Shown: positions 52,135 through 62,100 of the stretch, piece by piece
Layout of the letters: each line of letters starts with the position of its first letter
Position numbering within the stretch: position 1 is the stretch's first letter
Assembly: GCF_947496995.1 (NCBI RefSeq)
Contig: NZ_CANMFD010000001.1
Location: 988,692 to 1,052,691 of the forward strand
DNA from: an uncultured Roseibium sp.
GTDB lineage: Bacteria > Pseudomonadota > Alphaproteobacteria > Rhizobiales > Stappiaceae
Direction of reading: 5' to 3'
Length of the DNA: 64,000 nt
Position numbers and translations under genes: made by a program
The notes under the pieces: generated by a model
Seen by the model: only the letters and a program-made list of their open reading frames with translations
Database searches by the model: none
Told to the model about the DNA's origin: nothing

Positions 52135-52431
52135 TCAGGTGCTTGGCGGCTTGAACAGATAGATTATCAGCCAGACGGGCACGACGATGAAGGCACCGAC
52201 GATCATGTTCGGGATGGCCCAGTCGATGAAGAGATTGAGATAGACCCACAGCGCCATGGGGCTGAGGCCGACAAACCCCAGAATGTCTTCCGCCGAAATA
52301 TCGATGAGAGACAGCCCCGCACCGACGAGCAGTGAAATGACCGCGATCTTGATAACTGTCGACAGGAACTGGTACACGGGCCGTGGTATCTTTCTTGAAG
52401 GCGTTCTTAGCCGGTGAAAAACTCTTAACAT
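52135..52431 (-). CDS. DUF6460 small membrane protein
   Basis: This 98-residue protein has two hydrophobic segments (IKIAVISLLVGAGLSLI and MIVGAFIVVPVWLIIYLF). It has the DUF6460 features DISAEDILGFVG and FIDWAIPN between them. The family is restricted mostly to Alphaproteobacteria and has no known function. The ATG at 52431 has no strong ribosome-binding site; an in-frame ATG at 52489 is an alternative start. Confidence 0.78.
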   Translation of the reverse strand: MLRVFHRLRTPSRKIPRPVYQFLSTVIKIAVISLLVGAGLSLIDISAEDILGFVGLSPMALWVYLNLFIDWAIPNMIVGAFIVVPVWLIIYLFKPPST

Positions 52432-52623
52432 ATTCTGCCCGGCAGAAAACCGGGGAGACGTCCGCGCCGACGATAGTTCCCTTCGCATGGAATTATCGAC
52501 CGCCCGGCTGCTGACGGTGCGTTCATGTTTTTCGCTGCAATGCATCAAAGAGATCTTGACCGGAAGGGGGCAAGCGGTAAATGTGCCGCTCATGCGCCTA
52601 ACGACACGGATTGGGAGTGACAC

Positions 52624-53319
52624 ATGAACAAAATCTACCCGGATGCGAAGGCCGCCTTGGAGGGGCTGACCTTTGACGGCATGACGGTGATGGCCGGAGG
52701 TTTCGGTCTTTGCGGGATTCCGGAAAACCTGATTGTCGCGCTTCGCGACTCCGGAGCCGGCAACATCACCGCCATTTCCAACAATGCCGGTGTGGACGAT
52801 TTCGGCCTCGGCCTTCTGCTGCAGACACGCCAGATCAAGAAAATGGTGTCGTCCTATGTTGGCGAGAACGCCACATTCGAAAAGCAGTATCTGAACGGCG
52901 AGCTGGAACTGGAATTCAATCCGCAGGGCACGCTTGCCGAACGGATCCGCGCCGGAGGCGCCGGTATTCCCGGTTTCTACACCAAGACCGGTGTCGGCAC
53001 GCTGATCGCGGAAGGCAAGGAACACAAGGATTTCAACGGCGAAACCTACATCCTTGAAACCGGCCTAGTCGCCGACGTGGCGCTGGTCAAGGCCTGGAAG
53101 GCCGACAAGGAAGGCAATCTCGTCTACCGCAAGACCGCGCGCAACTTCAATCCGATGATGGCGACGGCGGGCAAGACCTGCGTGGTGGAAGTGGAAGAGC
53201 TCGTCGAGATCGGTGAACTCGATGCGGACAACATCCATACCGCCGGGATCTTCGTCGACCGGATCATCGTCGGCAATCACGAAAAACGCATCGAAAAGCG
53301 CACCACGCGCGCAGCCTGA
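52624..53319 (+). CDS. scoA: 3-oxoacid CoA-transferase subunit A
   Basis: This 231-residue subunit pairs with the next gene product to move CoA from succinyl-CoA to acetoacetate or another 3-oxoacid. [16 protein letters not shown] and [16 protein letters not shown] are family hallmarks, with [13 protein letters not shown] near residue 78. A GGGAGTGACAC site precedes the ATG. It lies 12 bp ahead of scoB, a two-gene operon ended by a strong terminator. It may serve ketone-body or polyhydroxybutyrate use. Confidence 0.92.
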   Translation: MNKIYPDAKAALEGLTFDGMTVMAGGFGLCGIPENLIVALRDSGAGNITAISNNAGVDDFGLGLLLQTRQIKKMVSSYVGENATFEKQYLNGELELEFNPQGTLAERIRAGGAGIPGFYTKTGVGTLIAEGKEHKDFNGETYILETGLVADVALVKAWKADKEGNLVYRKTARNFNPMMATAGKTCVVEVEELVEIGELDADNIHTAGIFVDRIIVGNHEKRIEKRTTRAA

Positions 53320-53331
53320 GGAGGACCCATC

Positions 53332-53958
53332 ATGGCCTGGACACGTGATGATATGGCTAAGCGCGCCGCGCAAGAGCTTGAAGACGGCTTTTATGTGAAC
53401 CTGGGTATCGGTATTCCGACCCTGGTGTCGAACTATATTCCCGAAGGCGTTCATGTGACCCTGCAGTCGGAAAACGGCATGCTCGGCATGGGTCCGTTCC
53501 CCACCGACGATGAAGTCGACGCCGACCTCATCAACGCGGGCAAGCAGACCATCACCGAACTGCCGCAGACCAGTTTCTTCTCCTCCGCCGACAGCTTCGG
53601 CATGATCCGCGGCGGTCACATCGATCTGTCGATCCTGGGTGCCATGGAGGTATCGCAGAGCGGTGACCTGGCCAACTGGATGATCCCGGGCAAGATGGTC
53701 AAGGGCATGGGCGGCGCGATGGATCTGGTCGCCGGCGTCAAGCGCGTCGTGGTGATCATGGATCACACATCCAAGGCGGGCGATCCGAAACTCCTGAAGG
53801 AATGCTCCCTGCCGCTCACGGGTGTGAAATGCGTTGACCGGATCATCACGAATTTCGGGGTGTTCGACGTCACCGACGACGGTCTGAAGGTCGTCGAACT
53901 CGCACCGGACGTGACGCTGGAAGAGGTGAAGGCAAGCACGCAGGCTACACTTTTATAA
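53332..53958 (+). CDS. scoB: 3-oxoacid CoA-transferase subunit B
   Basis: This 208-residue subunit carries the catalytic glutamate in [14 protein letters not shown] near residue 46, which forms the acyl-glutamyl/CoA thioester intermediate. [15 protein letters not shown] precedes it. Both subunits are full length. GAGGAGGACCCATC lies ahead of the ATG. Confidence 0.93.
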   Translation: MAWTRDDMAKRAAQELEDGFYVNLGIGIPTLVSNYIPEGVHVTLQSENGMLGMGPFPTDDEVDADLINAGKQTITELPQTSFFSSADSFGMIRGGHIDLSILGAMEVSQSGDLANWMIPGKMVKGMGGAMDLVAGVKRVVVIMDHTSKAGDPKLLKECSLPLTGVKCVDRIITNFGVFDVTDDGLKVVELAPDVTLEEVKASTQATLL

Positions 53959-54043
53959 AGGAAGCCGGGTTCGCTTGACCGCAGACAGGATGCCACAGGG
54001 AACTGAACGGTAGCCTGAAACCGACTACAGATCCTTGAATTGG

Positions 54044-54074
54044 AGCGCCGGTGTCATGCACCGGCGCTTTTTTC
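54044..54074 (+). terminator. rho-independent terminator of the CoA-transferase operon
   Basis: AGCGCCGGTG and CACCGGCGCT form a 10-bp stem with a TCATG loop, followed by five Ts. It also sits just beyond the convergent ftsH stop codon. Confidence 0.9.
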
Positions 54075-54075
54075 G

Positions 54076-55911
54076 TTACACCGCAGCGCCGGACCCGGCG
54101 TCTTTCGTGCGTTCGGAAACTGGGCGTATCGGCGGGAAGTCGTGGTCGGTCAGCGTTTCGCGGTCAAGCAGCAACTGCGCTCCTTCGTCCAGCTCCTTGC
54201 GATGACCGTTCAACAGCTCCTTGGCGTGGGTGAAGGCGGCTTCGACGCGCGCCTTGATCGCAAGGTCGATTTCCCGCTGGGTCTCTTCGGAGACTTCGGT
54301 AACGTCACCGGCGGGCAGTCCCAGAAAGTTCTGTCTCTGTGAGGAATAGACACGGTTGCCGAGCGTGGTTTCCATGCCGTAGCGCATGACCATGTCCCGG
54401 GCGACTTCCGTCACCTTTTGCAGGTCGTCCGACGCACCAGTGGAGATTTCTCCGAAGACGATGTCCTCTGCCGCCCGTCCGCCCATCAGCACGGTCATCC
54501 TGTTTTCCAGGTCTCTGGTGGTGAGAAGGAACCGGTCTTCCGTCGGTCGCTGCATGGTGTAACCCAGGGCGCCGATGCCGCGCGGAATGATGGAGATCTT
54601 GTGCACCGGGTCGCAGCCTTCCAGGTTCGCGGCGACGAGCGCGTGGCCCATTTCGTGATGGGCGACGGTCGTGCGTTCCTTGTCCGACAGGATCCTGCTG
54701 CGTTTTTCGATCCCCGCGATCACCCTTTCGATAGCTTCGTTGAAATCCTGCAGGGTCACGGCGTCCGCGTTCCGCCGGGTTGCAAGCAGAGCTGCCTCGT
54801 TCACAAGTGTTGCAAGGTCCGCTCCGGAAAAGCCGGCCGTGAGTTGGGCGACCTGATCGAGATCCGCTTCGGGGGACAGCTTGATCTTCTTCACATGCAC
54901 GTCGAGGATCTCCCGGCGACCCGTCTTCTCCGGTCGGTCGACAAGCACCTGCCTGTCGAACCGCCCGGCTCTTAGCAAGGCAGGGTCGAGGATCTCCGGC
55001 CGGTTTGTGGCCGCCAGCAAGATGATGCCGCTGGAGGGGTCGAAACCGTCCAGTTCGGTCAGGAGCTGGTTGAGCGTCTGTTCCTTTTCATCGTTCGTTG
55101 CCATCGGACCGCTGGCCCTGGCGCGGCCGAGCGCGTCGAGCTCGTCGATGAAGATGATCGCGGGAGCCGCCTTGCGAGCCTGGTCGAACAGGTCGCGCAC
55201 ACGCGCCGCGCCGACGCCGACGAACATCTCGACGAATTCGGAGCCGGATATCGAGAAGAAGGGAACGCCGGCCTCACCGGCCACCGCGCGCGCCATCAGC
55301 GTCTTGCCGGTTCCCGGTGGGCCGACCAGAAGGATCCCTTTGGGAACATGCGCGCCCAGACGGCCATAAGAGGTCGGGTCCTGCAGAAAGTCGACGACTT
55401 CCTGAAGCTCTCGTTTGGCCTCGTCGACGCCGGCGACATCCTTGAAACGGACGGAGACATCGGTCTCCACGAAAACCTTGGCCTTGGATTTGCCGACGGT
55501 CATCATGCCGCCGAAACCCTGTTTCTCGGCCAGTCGGCGAATGAAGAACATCCACAGGCCGAACAGCAACAGCACCGGCAGGACCCAGGACAGGATGTCC
55601 CGGACAAGCGTGTTCTGCACGACGCCGGTGAACTTCACGTCGTATTTGCTGAGTTCGTCGGCAAGCGGAATATCGACGCGTGTGGTGATGAAATACTGTT
55701 TGCCGTCCTTCAGAGGGTCCTTGAACTTGCCCCTGATGGTGTTTTCCTCAATCGAGATTTCATCGATCTTCTTCTCTTTGAGATACTGCTCGAATTCGCT
55801 GTAGGGGATGGGCTCGACGGTCTTGTAGGTGGCCCACCAGCTCTGGAAGACGAACACCATCATCATCGCTGCGAAGGCGTACCAAAGATTGATCTGGTGC
55901 TTTTTTTCCAT
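54076..55911 (-). CDS. ftsH: FtsH-family AAA+ zinc metalloprotease
   Basis: This 611-residue membrane protease degrades membrane and cytosolic proteins in an ATP-driven hexamer. There are two membrane segments (10-27 and 103-124) around a periplasmic domain. Walker A is GPPGTGKT (197-204), Walker B IIFIDELDAL, and the second region of homology ATNRPEILDPALLRAGRFDR. The zinc motif is HEMGH (419-423), where most FtsH proteins have HEAGH. The absence of the usual tilS/hpt neighbours and the short C-terminus suggest a second, specialised paralogue. Confidence 0.92.
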   Translation of the reverse strand: MEKKHQINLWYAFAAMMMVFVFQSWWATYKTVEPIPYSEFEQYLKEKKIDEISIEENTIRGKFKDPLKDGKQYFITTRVDIPLADELSKYDVKFTGVVQNTLVRDILSWVLPVLLLFGLWMFFIRRLAEKQGFGGMMTVGKSKAKVFVETDVSVRFKDVAGVDEAKRELQEVVDFLQDPTSYGRLGAHVPKGILLVGPPGTGKTLMARAVAGEAGVPFFSISGSEFVEMFVGVGAARVRDLFDQARKAAPAIIFIDELDALGRARASGPMATNDEKEQTLNQLLTELDGFDPSSGIILLAATNRPEILDPALLRAGRFDRQVLVDRPEKTGRREILDVHVKKIKLSPEADLDQVAQLTAGFSGADLATLVNEAALLATRRNADAVTLQDFNEAIERVIAGIEKRSRILSDKERTTVAHHEMGHALVAANLEGCDPVHKISIIPRGIGALGYTMQRPTEDRFLLTTRDLENRMTVLMGGRAAEDIVFGEISTGASDDLQKVTEVARDMVMRYGMETTLGNRVYSSQRQNFLGLPAGDVTEVSEETQREIDLAIKARVEAAFTHAKELLNGHRKELDEGAQLLLDRETLTDHDFPPIRPVSERTKDAGSGAAV

Positions 55912-56013
55912 CGAAATTTGTCCCGGGATGATGCAGGCAGGAAGGACGTCTGGGTTGCGGCCATTGGGTCGATTTGATCAGGTGCTGTCAAGACATGGCG
56001 GTACGCGGACTGT

Positions 56014-57702
56014 TCAGACCACCGGGCCCGGCTGACGTTTTGAAAGCTTCGTCCTGAAGGAGGACGCGCTTGAGCGGGCGAGGTAGATGACCGGTATGAG
56101 GCCGACCAGCACAATCGCCAGTGAGGGCAGGGCGGCCTCCTCGAAGGCCTCGCGGGAGGCCGCTTCGAAGACTGTGGTCGCCAGGGTCTCGAAATTGAAC
56201 GGCCTCAGGAGGATCGTTGCCGGCAGTTCCTTCATGCAGTCGACAAAGCTGAGCAGCGCAGCGGACAGGAGCACGGGTTTCAGGATAGGCAGATGTATCT
56301 GGCGGAGCGTCTGGAAGCTGTCGCGGCCAAGCGTGCGTGAGGCCATGTCCAGATGCGGCGTGATACGGCCGAAGCCGCCTTCCACCTGGCCGTAGGAAAC
56401 GGCGAGAAACCGCACCACATAGGCATAGACCAGGCCGGTTCCGCTCCCCAGTAGCAGCAGGCCGGTATTGAGGCCGAACCAGGCTTCCATGCGGCCGTCG
56501 AGGAAGTTGTCGAATTGTGCGAGCGGGATCAGGATACCGATCGCCAGAACCGTTCCGGGTATCGCATAGCCGATGGAGGCGAGGCGCACCGCGGTGCGCA
56601 GGGCGCCCCTGTTGTTGAGGCGCAGCGCATACGCCAGCGAAACGGAGATCACGACAGTGAGGATCGCGGCAACGGCTGCGAGGCTGAAACTGTTCCAGGC
56701 GGTTTCCAGAAACCCGCTGGACCAGAAGTCGTCCAGCCGCCGGCTGGCCCGGTCGGCCAGAAGAAGACCGGGAATGACGAAGCCGAGAAGGATCGGCAGT
56801 AGACACAGGACCAGCGCGAGCAGAGCCTGCCATCCTTGCAGGTCGAAGCGCGTCGGCGGATGGCTCTTGCTGCCGCCACCTGCATCGAACCGCTGTTTGC
56901 GCCGGCCGAAGCGTTCCAGCCAGAGCAGGAAAAACACCATCAGCAGCATGGCCAGCGCAAGCTGGGCGGCGCCTCCCAGGCTGGAGCGGTTCAACCACGT
57001 GTCATAGACCGAGAAGGTCAGCGTCCGGACGCCGAAAAACGTGACCGCGCCGATATCGTTCAGGCACTCCATCAGCGCCAGAGAGATGCCGATCGCGATC
57101 GCCGGGCGGGCGAGCGGCAGCGCGATGCGGAAGAACAACCGGTAGGGCGATGCCCCGAGCGTCCGGGACACATCCAGTGTCGAAGCCGACTGGATGAGGA
57201 AACTGGCCCTGGTGGTGAGATAGACGTAAGGGTAGAGCACCGCGCCCATCACGAAGATAGCGCCTCCCAGGGAGCGTATCTCCGGAAACCAGTAGTCGCG
57301 CGAGGTGGTGAAGCCGAAGATATCGCGGATCAGGCCCTGGATCGGTCCGGTATATTCGAGCACCTCCACATAGGAAAACGCGACGATATAGGTCGGAACG
57401 GCGAGCGGCACCAGAAGCGCCCAGTCCATGATTTTCCGACCCGGAAAATTGCACATGGTCACGAGCCAGGCCGTGCCGACACCCACAACACCGGTGATCA
57501 GCCCGACACCGAGCATCAACAGCAGCGTTGTCCAGAACGCTCCCGGCAGCACGGTCCGGATCAGATGGCTCCAGACATCGCCTGACGGCGTCAGGGAGAT
57601 CCACAAGATGGCACCCAGCGGCAGCAGCACAAGAGCCGCGATAAAGAGTGCCGCGACCTGCCAGAAACGATCGACAAAGGAAAGGGTGGGCGTGCGCAGC
57701 AA
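56014..57702 (-). CDS. fbpB: ferric iron ABC transporter permease (FbpB/SfuB)
   Basis: This 562-residue permease is a tandem fusion of two six-helix halves. The EAA-like loops are VSRTLGASPYRLFFRIALPL and MASRTLGRDSFQTLRQIHLP. It takes iron from FbpA across the inner membrane. No ATP-binding subunit lies next to it; ftsH follows. The start is TTG at 57702; no ATG or GTG is found near the expected start, so the exact N-terminus is uncertain. A terminator-like hairpin separates it from fbpA. Confidence 0.9.
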   Translation of the reverse strand: MLRTPTLSFVDRFWQVAALFIAALVLLPLGAILWISLTPSGDVWSHLIRTVLPGAFWTTLLLMLGVGLITGVVGVGTAWLVTMCNFPGRKIMDWALLVPLAVPTYIVAFSYVEVLEYTGPIQGLIRDIFGFTTSRDYWFPEIRSLGGAIFVMGAVLYPYVYLTTRASFLIQSASTLDVSRTLGASPYRLFFRIALPLARPAIAIGISLALMECLNDIGAVTFFGVRTLTFSVYDTWLNRSSLGGAAQLALAMLLMVFFLLWLERFGRRKQRFDAGGGSKSHPPTRFDLQGWQALLALVLCLLPILLGFVIPGLLLADRASRRLDDFWSSGFLETAWNSFSLAAVAAILTVVISVSLAYALRLNNRGALRTAVRLASIGYAIPGTVLAIGILIPLAQFDNFLDGRMEAWFGLNTGLLLLGSGTGLVYAYVVRFLAVSYGQVEGGFGRITPHLDMASRTLGRDSFQTLRQIHLPILKPVLLSAALLSFVDCMKELPATILLRPFNFETLATTVFEAASREAFEEAALPSLAIVLVGLIPVIYLARSSASSFRTKLSKRQPGPVV

Positions 57703-57762
57703 ATCGGGACTGTTCGTTGGGGGTGATCTGCAGAAGCTCTAATAGTTATTGCGCCAAAAAGC

Positions 57763-57794
57763 AAAAAGCGCCGTGCTCTTGCACACGGCGCTTT
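57763..57794 (-). terminator. attenuating hairpin between fbpA and fbpB
   Basis: On the minus strand AAAGCGCCGTG and CACGGCGCTTT form a perfect 11-bp stem with an 8-nt loop, followed by TTTTTG. It lies 24 bp after the fbpA stop codon. Partial read-through would give more binding protein than permease. Confidence 0.8.
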
Positions 57795-57817
57795 GCGTCA
57801 CTGATTGCTGCGGAAAC

Positions 57818-58861
57818 TCAGGAGGACGGGCCGTCGTCGAAACCGACCTTGTCGACGAGCTCACTCGCGGTCTTGCGGTTCTCGGCGACATCCGCCAGCG
57901 GAAGCGGGTCTTTCTTGATCTCACCCCAGCTTTTCACGCGCTCGGAGACTTCCACGCCCGGCTTGACGGGATATTCGTGGTTGGTTTCCGCGTAGATTTC
58001 CTGCGCTTTTCCCGAAGACAGGAATTCGATCAGCTTGACGGCGTTATCCTTGTTCGGCGCGTGTTTGGTCAGCACCACGCCGGCCAGGTTCACGTGACTG
58101 CCGCGATCCTCGGAATTGGGGAAAAGGATGCGGACGCTTTCAGCCCACTCCTGCTGCTCGGGCTCTTTCTCGTTGGTCTGCATCAGACCCATGTAATAGG
58201 TATTGCCGAGCGCGATGTCGCATTCGCCTGCATAGATTGCCTGAACCTGCGCACGGTCGTTGCCGGCCGGCTTGCGGGCGAGGTTGTCGCGAACGCCTTC
58301 CAGCCATTCTTCGGTCTTCTCCGCGCCGTGATGAGCAACCATCGATGCCACCAGGCCGATGGTGTAGACATGCTGACCGGAGCGGGTGCAGATGCGGCCT
58401 TTCCATTTGGGATCGGCGAGCTCTTCATAGGTGATCGCATCCTGGTCGACGCGCTCCCTGGAGGCGTAGACAACGCGCGCACGGTTCGTCAGGCCGATCC
58501 AGTGACCCTCAGGATCCCGGAATTCCGCGGGAACATTCCCGTTGACGGTCTGTGAAGTCACCGGCTGGGAAATGCCGAGCTGCTTGGCGCCGTCCAGCCG
58601 TCCGATGTCGACGGTCAGAAGAACATCCGCCGGCGAGTTCTCGCCTTCAGCCGCAATCCGTTCGCCAAGGCCCTTGGAAGCGAAGACGACATTGGTGTCG
58701 ATGCCGGTTTCGGCCGTGAAGGCGTCCAGAAGTGGCTGGATCAGAAACGGCTGACGGTAGGAGTAAATATTGACTTCGCCGTCAGCGACCGCTGGTGCGG
58801 CTGCGAACGCCGCCGATGTCAGAGCGAGGGCACCCGTGAGGGCCTGGATCGTGGCACGCAT
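57818..58861 (-). CDS. fbpA: ferric iron-binding periplasmic protein (FbpA/FutA-like)
   Basis: This 347-residue protein binds Fe3+ in the periplasm. A signal peptide ends AVA at residue 26. VNIYSYRQPFLIQPLLDAF is the FbpA/FutA opening with an iron-ligand tyrosine, and IALGNTYYMGLM carries the paired tyrosines known to bind iron. The ATG at 58861 is preceded by GGGAG. An Irr-type box lies about 115 bp upstream. The gene is upstream of fbpB on the same strand. Confidence 0.92.
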   Translation of the reverse strand: MRATIQALTGALALTSAAFAAAPAVADGEVNIYSYRQPFLIQPLLDAFTAETGIDTNVVFASKGLGERIAAEGENSPADVLLTVDIGRLDGAKQLGISQPVTSQTVNGNVPAEFRDPEGHWIGLTNRARVVYASRERVDQDAITYEELADPKWKGRICTRSGQHVYTIGLVASMVAHHGAEKTEEWLEGVRDNLARKPAGNDRAQVQAIYAGECDIALGNTYYMGLMQTNEKEPEQQEWAESVRILFPNSEDRGSHVNLAGVVLTKHAPNKDNAVKLIEFLSSGKAQEIYAETNHEYPVKPGVEVSERVKSWGEIKKDPLPLADVAENRKTASELVDKVGFDDGPSS

Positions 58862-58974
58862 ATTTTTCTCCCGAATATCCGGCCGCTTGCCGTGACGGCA
58901 AAATGGCCCGTTTGTTTGAGCGCGAATATGTCGTGAAGGCTGTGACAAGTCAATAAATAGAGTAAAATCAACAC

Positions 58975-58991
58975 TTTAGAATTATTCAAAA
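58975..58991. promoter_or_regulatory. Irr-type iron-control element upstream of fbpA
   Basis: TTTAGAATTATTCAAAA matches the rhizobial ICE box (TTTAGAA-N3-TTCTAAA) except for one base in the right arm. It lies in the A+T-rich region between the sensor-kinase stop codon and fbpA. Irr or a related Fur-family protein would control iron uptake there. Confidence 0.6.
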
Positions 58992-59165
58992 CTAACTGGA
59001 GGATTGCACTCCACAATGATCCGGAAAAATCCTGCGAAAACAAGAGTTTAAATATCAACTTTTCTTTGCGCGGTAGAAATGCAGCCCGGCGCGATCACGA
59101 AAATGTTTGATCGCGCCCTCCGGCAATCCGAAATGATGTATCGGAATTAATCCCGGTGCCGGCTT

Positions 59166-62100
59166 TTATTCCGACAGAACCCGCTGGGTCGGGAAGACGA
59201 TCTCCACAAGTGTGCCCTGATCGGGCGTGGAGTCTATATGAAAGCTCGCCCGGTTGGCTTCAACCAGCGCCTTGGTCAGCGGCAGTCCGAGGCCCGTGCC
59301 GCCACCGCGGCTCGCGGTGTGAAGCTGACGGAACGGTTCGAGCGCGGCCGCAAGCTGCTTGGCGGTCATGCCGGTTCCCGTATCGCGCACCCTGAGCGCC
59401 ACTTCGCCGTTGCTTTCCAGCGCAGTGGACAGGATCACCTGACCACCGGACTTGTTGTATTTGATCGCATTGGACAGAAGATTGAGGACGATCTGGCGCA
59501 GAGAGCGCGGATCGGCCACCACGTCCGGCACGGATTCCGGCAGGCTGGCCCGAATGATGACCCGCTCCCGGTTTGCCTGCGGCTGCATCAGCGCCACGCA
59601 TTCGTTGATCACGTCATTGGTCGACACCGCCGAGAACTTCAGGTCCAGCTTGCCGGCCTCGATCTTGGAGAGATCCAGAAGATCGTTGATCAGGCTCATG
59701 ATATGCGAACCGGACGTGCGGATGTCCTTCAGGTAGTCCTTGTAGCGGTCATTGCCGATCGGGCCGAACCGCTCTTCCATCATGACTTCGGAAAATCCGA
59801 TGATCGCATTTAGCGGCGTGCGGATCTCGTGGCTGATCTTGGCCAGGAAGTCGGATTTCTGCGAACTGGCATTTTCCGCCTGGCGCTTGGCCTGCGTCAG
59901 CTCCTCTTCAGCCGTCTTCCACTGTGTGATGTCGCGCAGCACCGCGCAGTATTTCGCGTCGTCCTTGCTGTTGGTGATCCGGCCTATGGTCATGAACAGC
60001 GGAATGAGGCCGCCCGCCGGAACCTTGCCGAGCACTTCCCGGCCATCGTTGAGGATGCTGGCGACACCGTTGCGCGTAAGACCATCCAGATAGTCGGCCG
60101 CCGCCCGGTGGCTTTCCGGCGCCAGGAATTCGGTGAACGGCGCGCCGATCATGTCGGAGCGGTTGGCGCTGAACAACGCCTCGGCGGAGCCGTTGACCTT
60201 CAGGATGTTGCCGGTCTGATCGAGAACCAGAACCCCGTCCGTCGCCGTTTCCAGGATGGTGTCCATTTCGGCGATCTGGCCGCGGGCGCTCTCCAGTTCG
60301 GAGCGCACCTCGGCGAAGAAATTCGGCGCGGCCTGCGGGGCAGCGCTCACCGGCGCCTGTTTGACCTGGCGCTCCGTTATCGAGATCATCAGTCCGCGGC
60401 TGCCGTTCCACGGGACGGAATGCATATGCGCATCGACGGTCAGCACGCCGCCGCCGGCGAGGCGCAGCTTCATCGCCTCATCCACTTCACCGTCCATGCC
60501 GTCGGCATCGGGGAGATCTTCGGTGTCGTCTATGAACAGGGCTTCAAGGCCGCCAGCCTCGCACAGCGCGGCGACCGACTTGTAGCCGAGCATGCCGAGG
60601 AGAACCTTGTTGGCATAGAGCACTTCGCGGTCATGGACGACTGCGATACCGATCGGCAGGCGGTCCAGCAGGCTTGGATCGATCGGCCCGGCTTCCGGTT
60701 CTTCGGGCGGCAGGTCGTCGATCTCGGGGCCATCGGACCCGTCGAAGTCGACAAGGTCGCCCTCAAGCCGGGCTCCGAGGGCTTCGGCGATCTTGCGGAA
60801 GGCCTGGCGCTCCGGACGGGAAAGGCCGGATGTGTCGACCGGAACCACACGGGGTCTGGCTGTCGCGAGCGGAATGACCTGACCGGTCGGTCTTTCCGGC
60901 TCCTGTTCGGCTGTGTCACTGTCGTCTTCCGCCGGATCCGATGTCTCTTCTTCGGCTACGAAAGCGGCGGTTTCTTCATAAAAATCGCGCTCGTCGTTGC
61001 TGTCGTCATCGGCGTCCAGTTCAGCGGCAACTTCTTCTATCCTGCGGCCGTCCTCTTCGATGATGTCGAAATTGGCATCTTCCAGCGGAGGAACCGGTTC
61101 GAACTGTTCGTCCTCCGGAGCCTCTTCGGCCGGGGTTTCGGCAGCACCCTGCGTCTCGTCAGCGCCGTTGTCCTGTTCCGTCGCAGTCGTGGATGCGTCG
61201 CTTGAAACGGCGTCTTCGTGGTCGAACAGATCGCGCGACTTCTTTTTCGCCATGTCGTAGTTTTTCGCCAGCGACCTGACCGCGTTTTCAATTTCGGCAG
61301 GTTCCAGAGGGGCGGACCCGGCAATTCCGGTGGGCTCCTCTTCAACGGGAATTTCTTCAGGAGCTTCTTCGGCGGAAGGCGCGTCGCCGGTCATCGAAAC
61401 TTCCGGTTCCGGAAGATCCGTGTCTATGGCTTCGGACGCGGTGGCGTCTTCTTCGCCGTCTCTGTCCGGGTCTTCATTTCCGGGAGCATCCGCGGGGGAG
61501 ATCTCGGTTTCGGTGGAAGCCGGTGCCTCCGGAAGGGCTGTGCCGGTCTCGAGCGCTTTCAGCTTGTCGTCCAGAGAGGCCGCGACACGCCGCGTGTCTT
61601 CGTAATCCTCGTCGCTCTCGGTCGGCTGCTCCGGGTCTGCAACCTCTTCCGGTGTTTCCTTCGGCTTGCCGGTTTGTTTCGATGCGGGCGTCCCGGTGAA
61701 CCTGGCAAGGGACCCGACCAGGGCGGCGGCGCTGGCACCGAGAAATGTCTTGCCGCCGAAGCTGTCGGGTTGCGCCGGTTTCAGGTCGGCGAGGCTGTCC
61801 TTCGGCGCGTCGGCTGCTTCCTGCGCGGAAATGTTATCCTGAGCATCCGGTGAAGAGGTCGCGGGCGCATCGCTCAGGTCGCTGTCTTCTTCGTCGCCAC
61901 TCTCTTCTTTGCTGTGCAGCAGGTCTTCGCCAGCCGTCTCCGCGTCGTCCAACAAGGCGCTTGGGGCCTCGGTGTCCGGGCTTTCTCTTGCCTGGCTCTC
62001 GACTTCAGATGCGGCTTCGATAATGCCGTCGGCATCCTCGCCTTGGGGCGTTTCATCGGTGTCGGTGTCGATCTCCGGCGCCGCATCGCCTGCATCTTCG

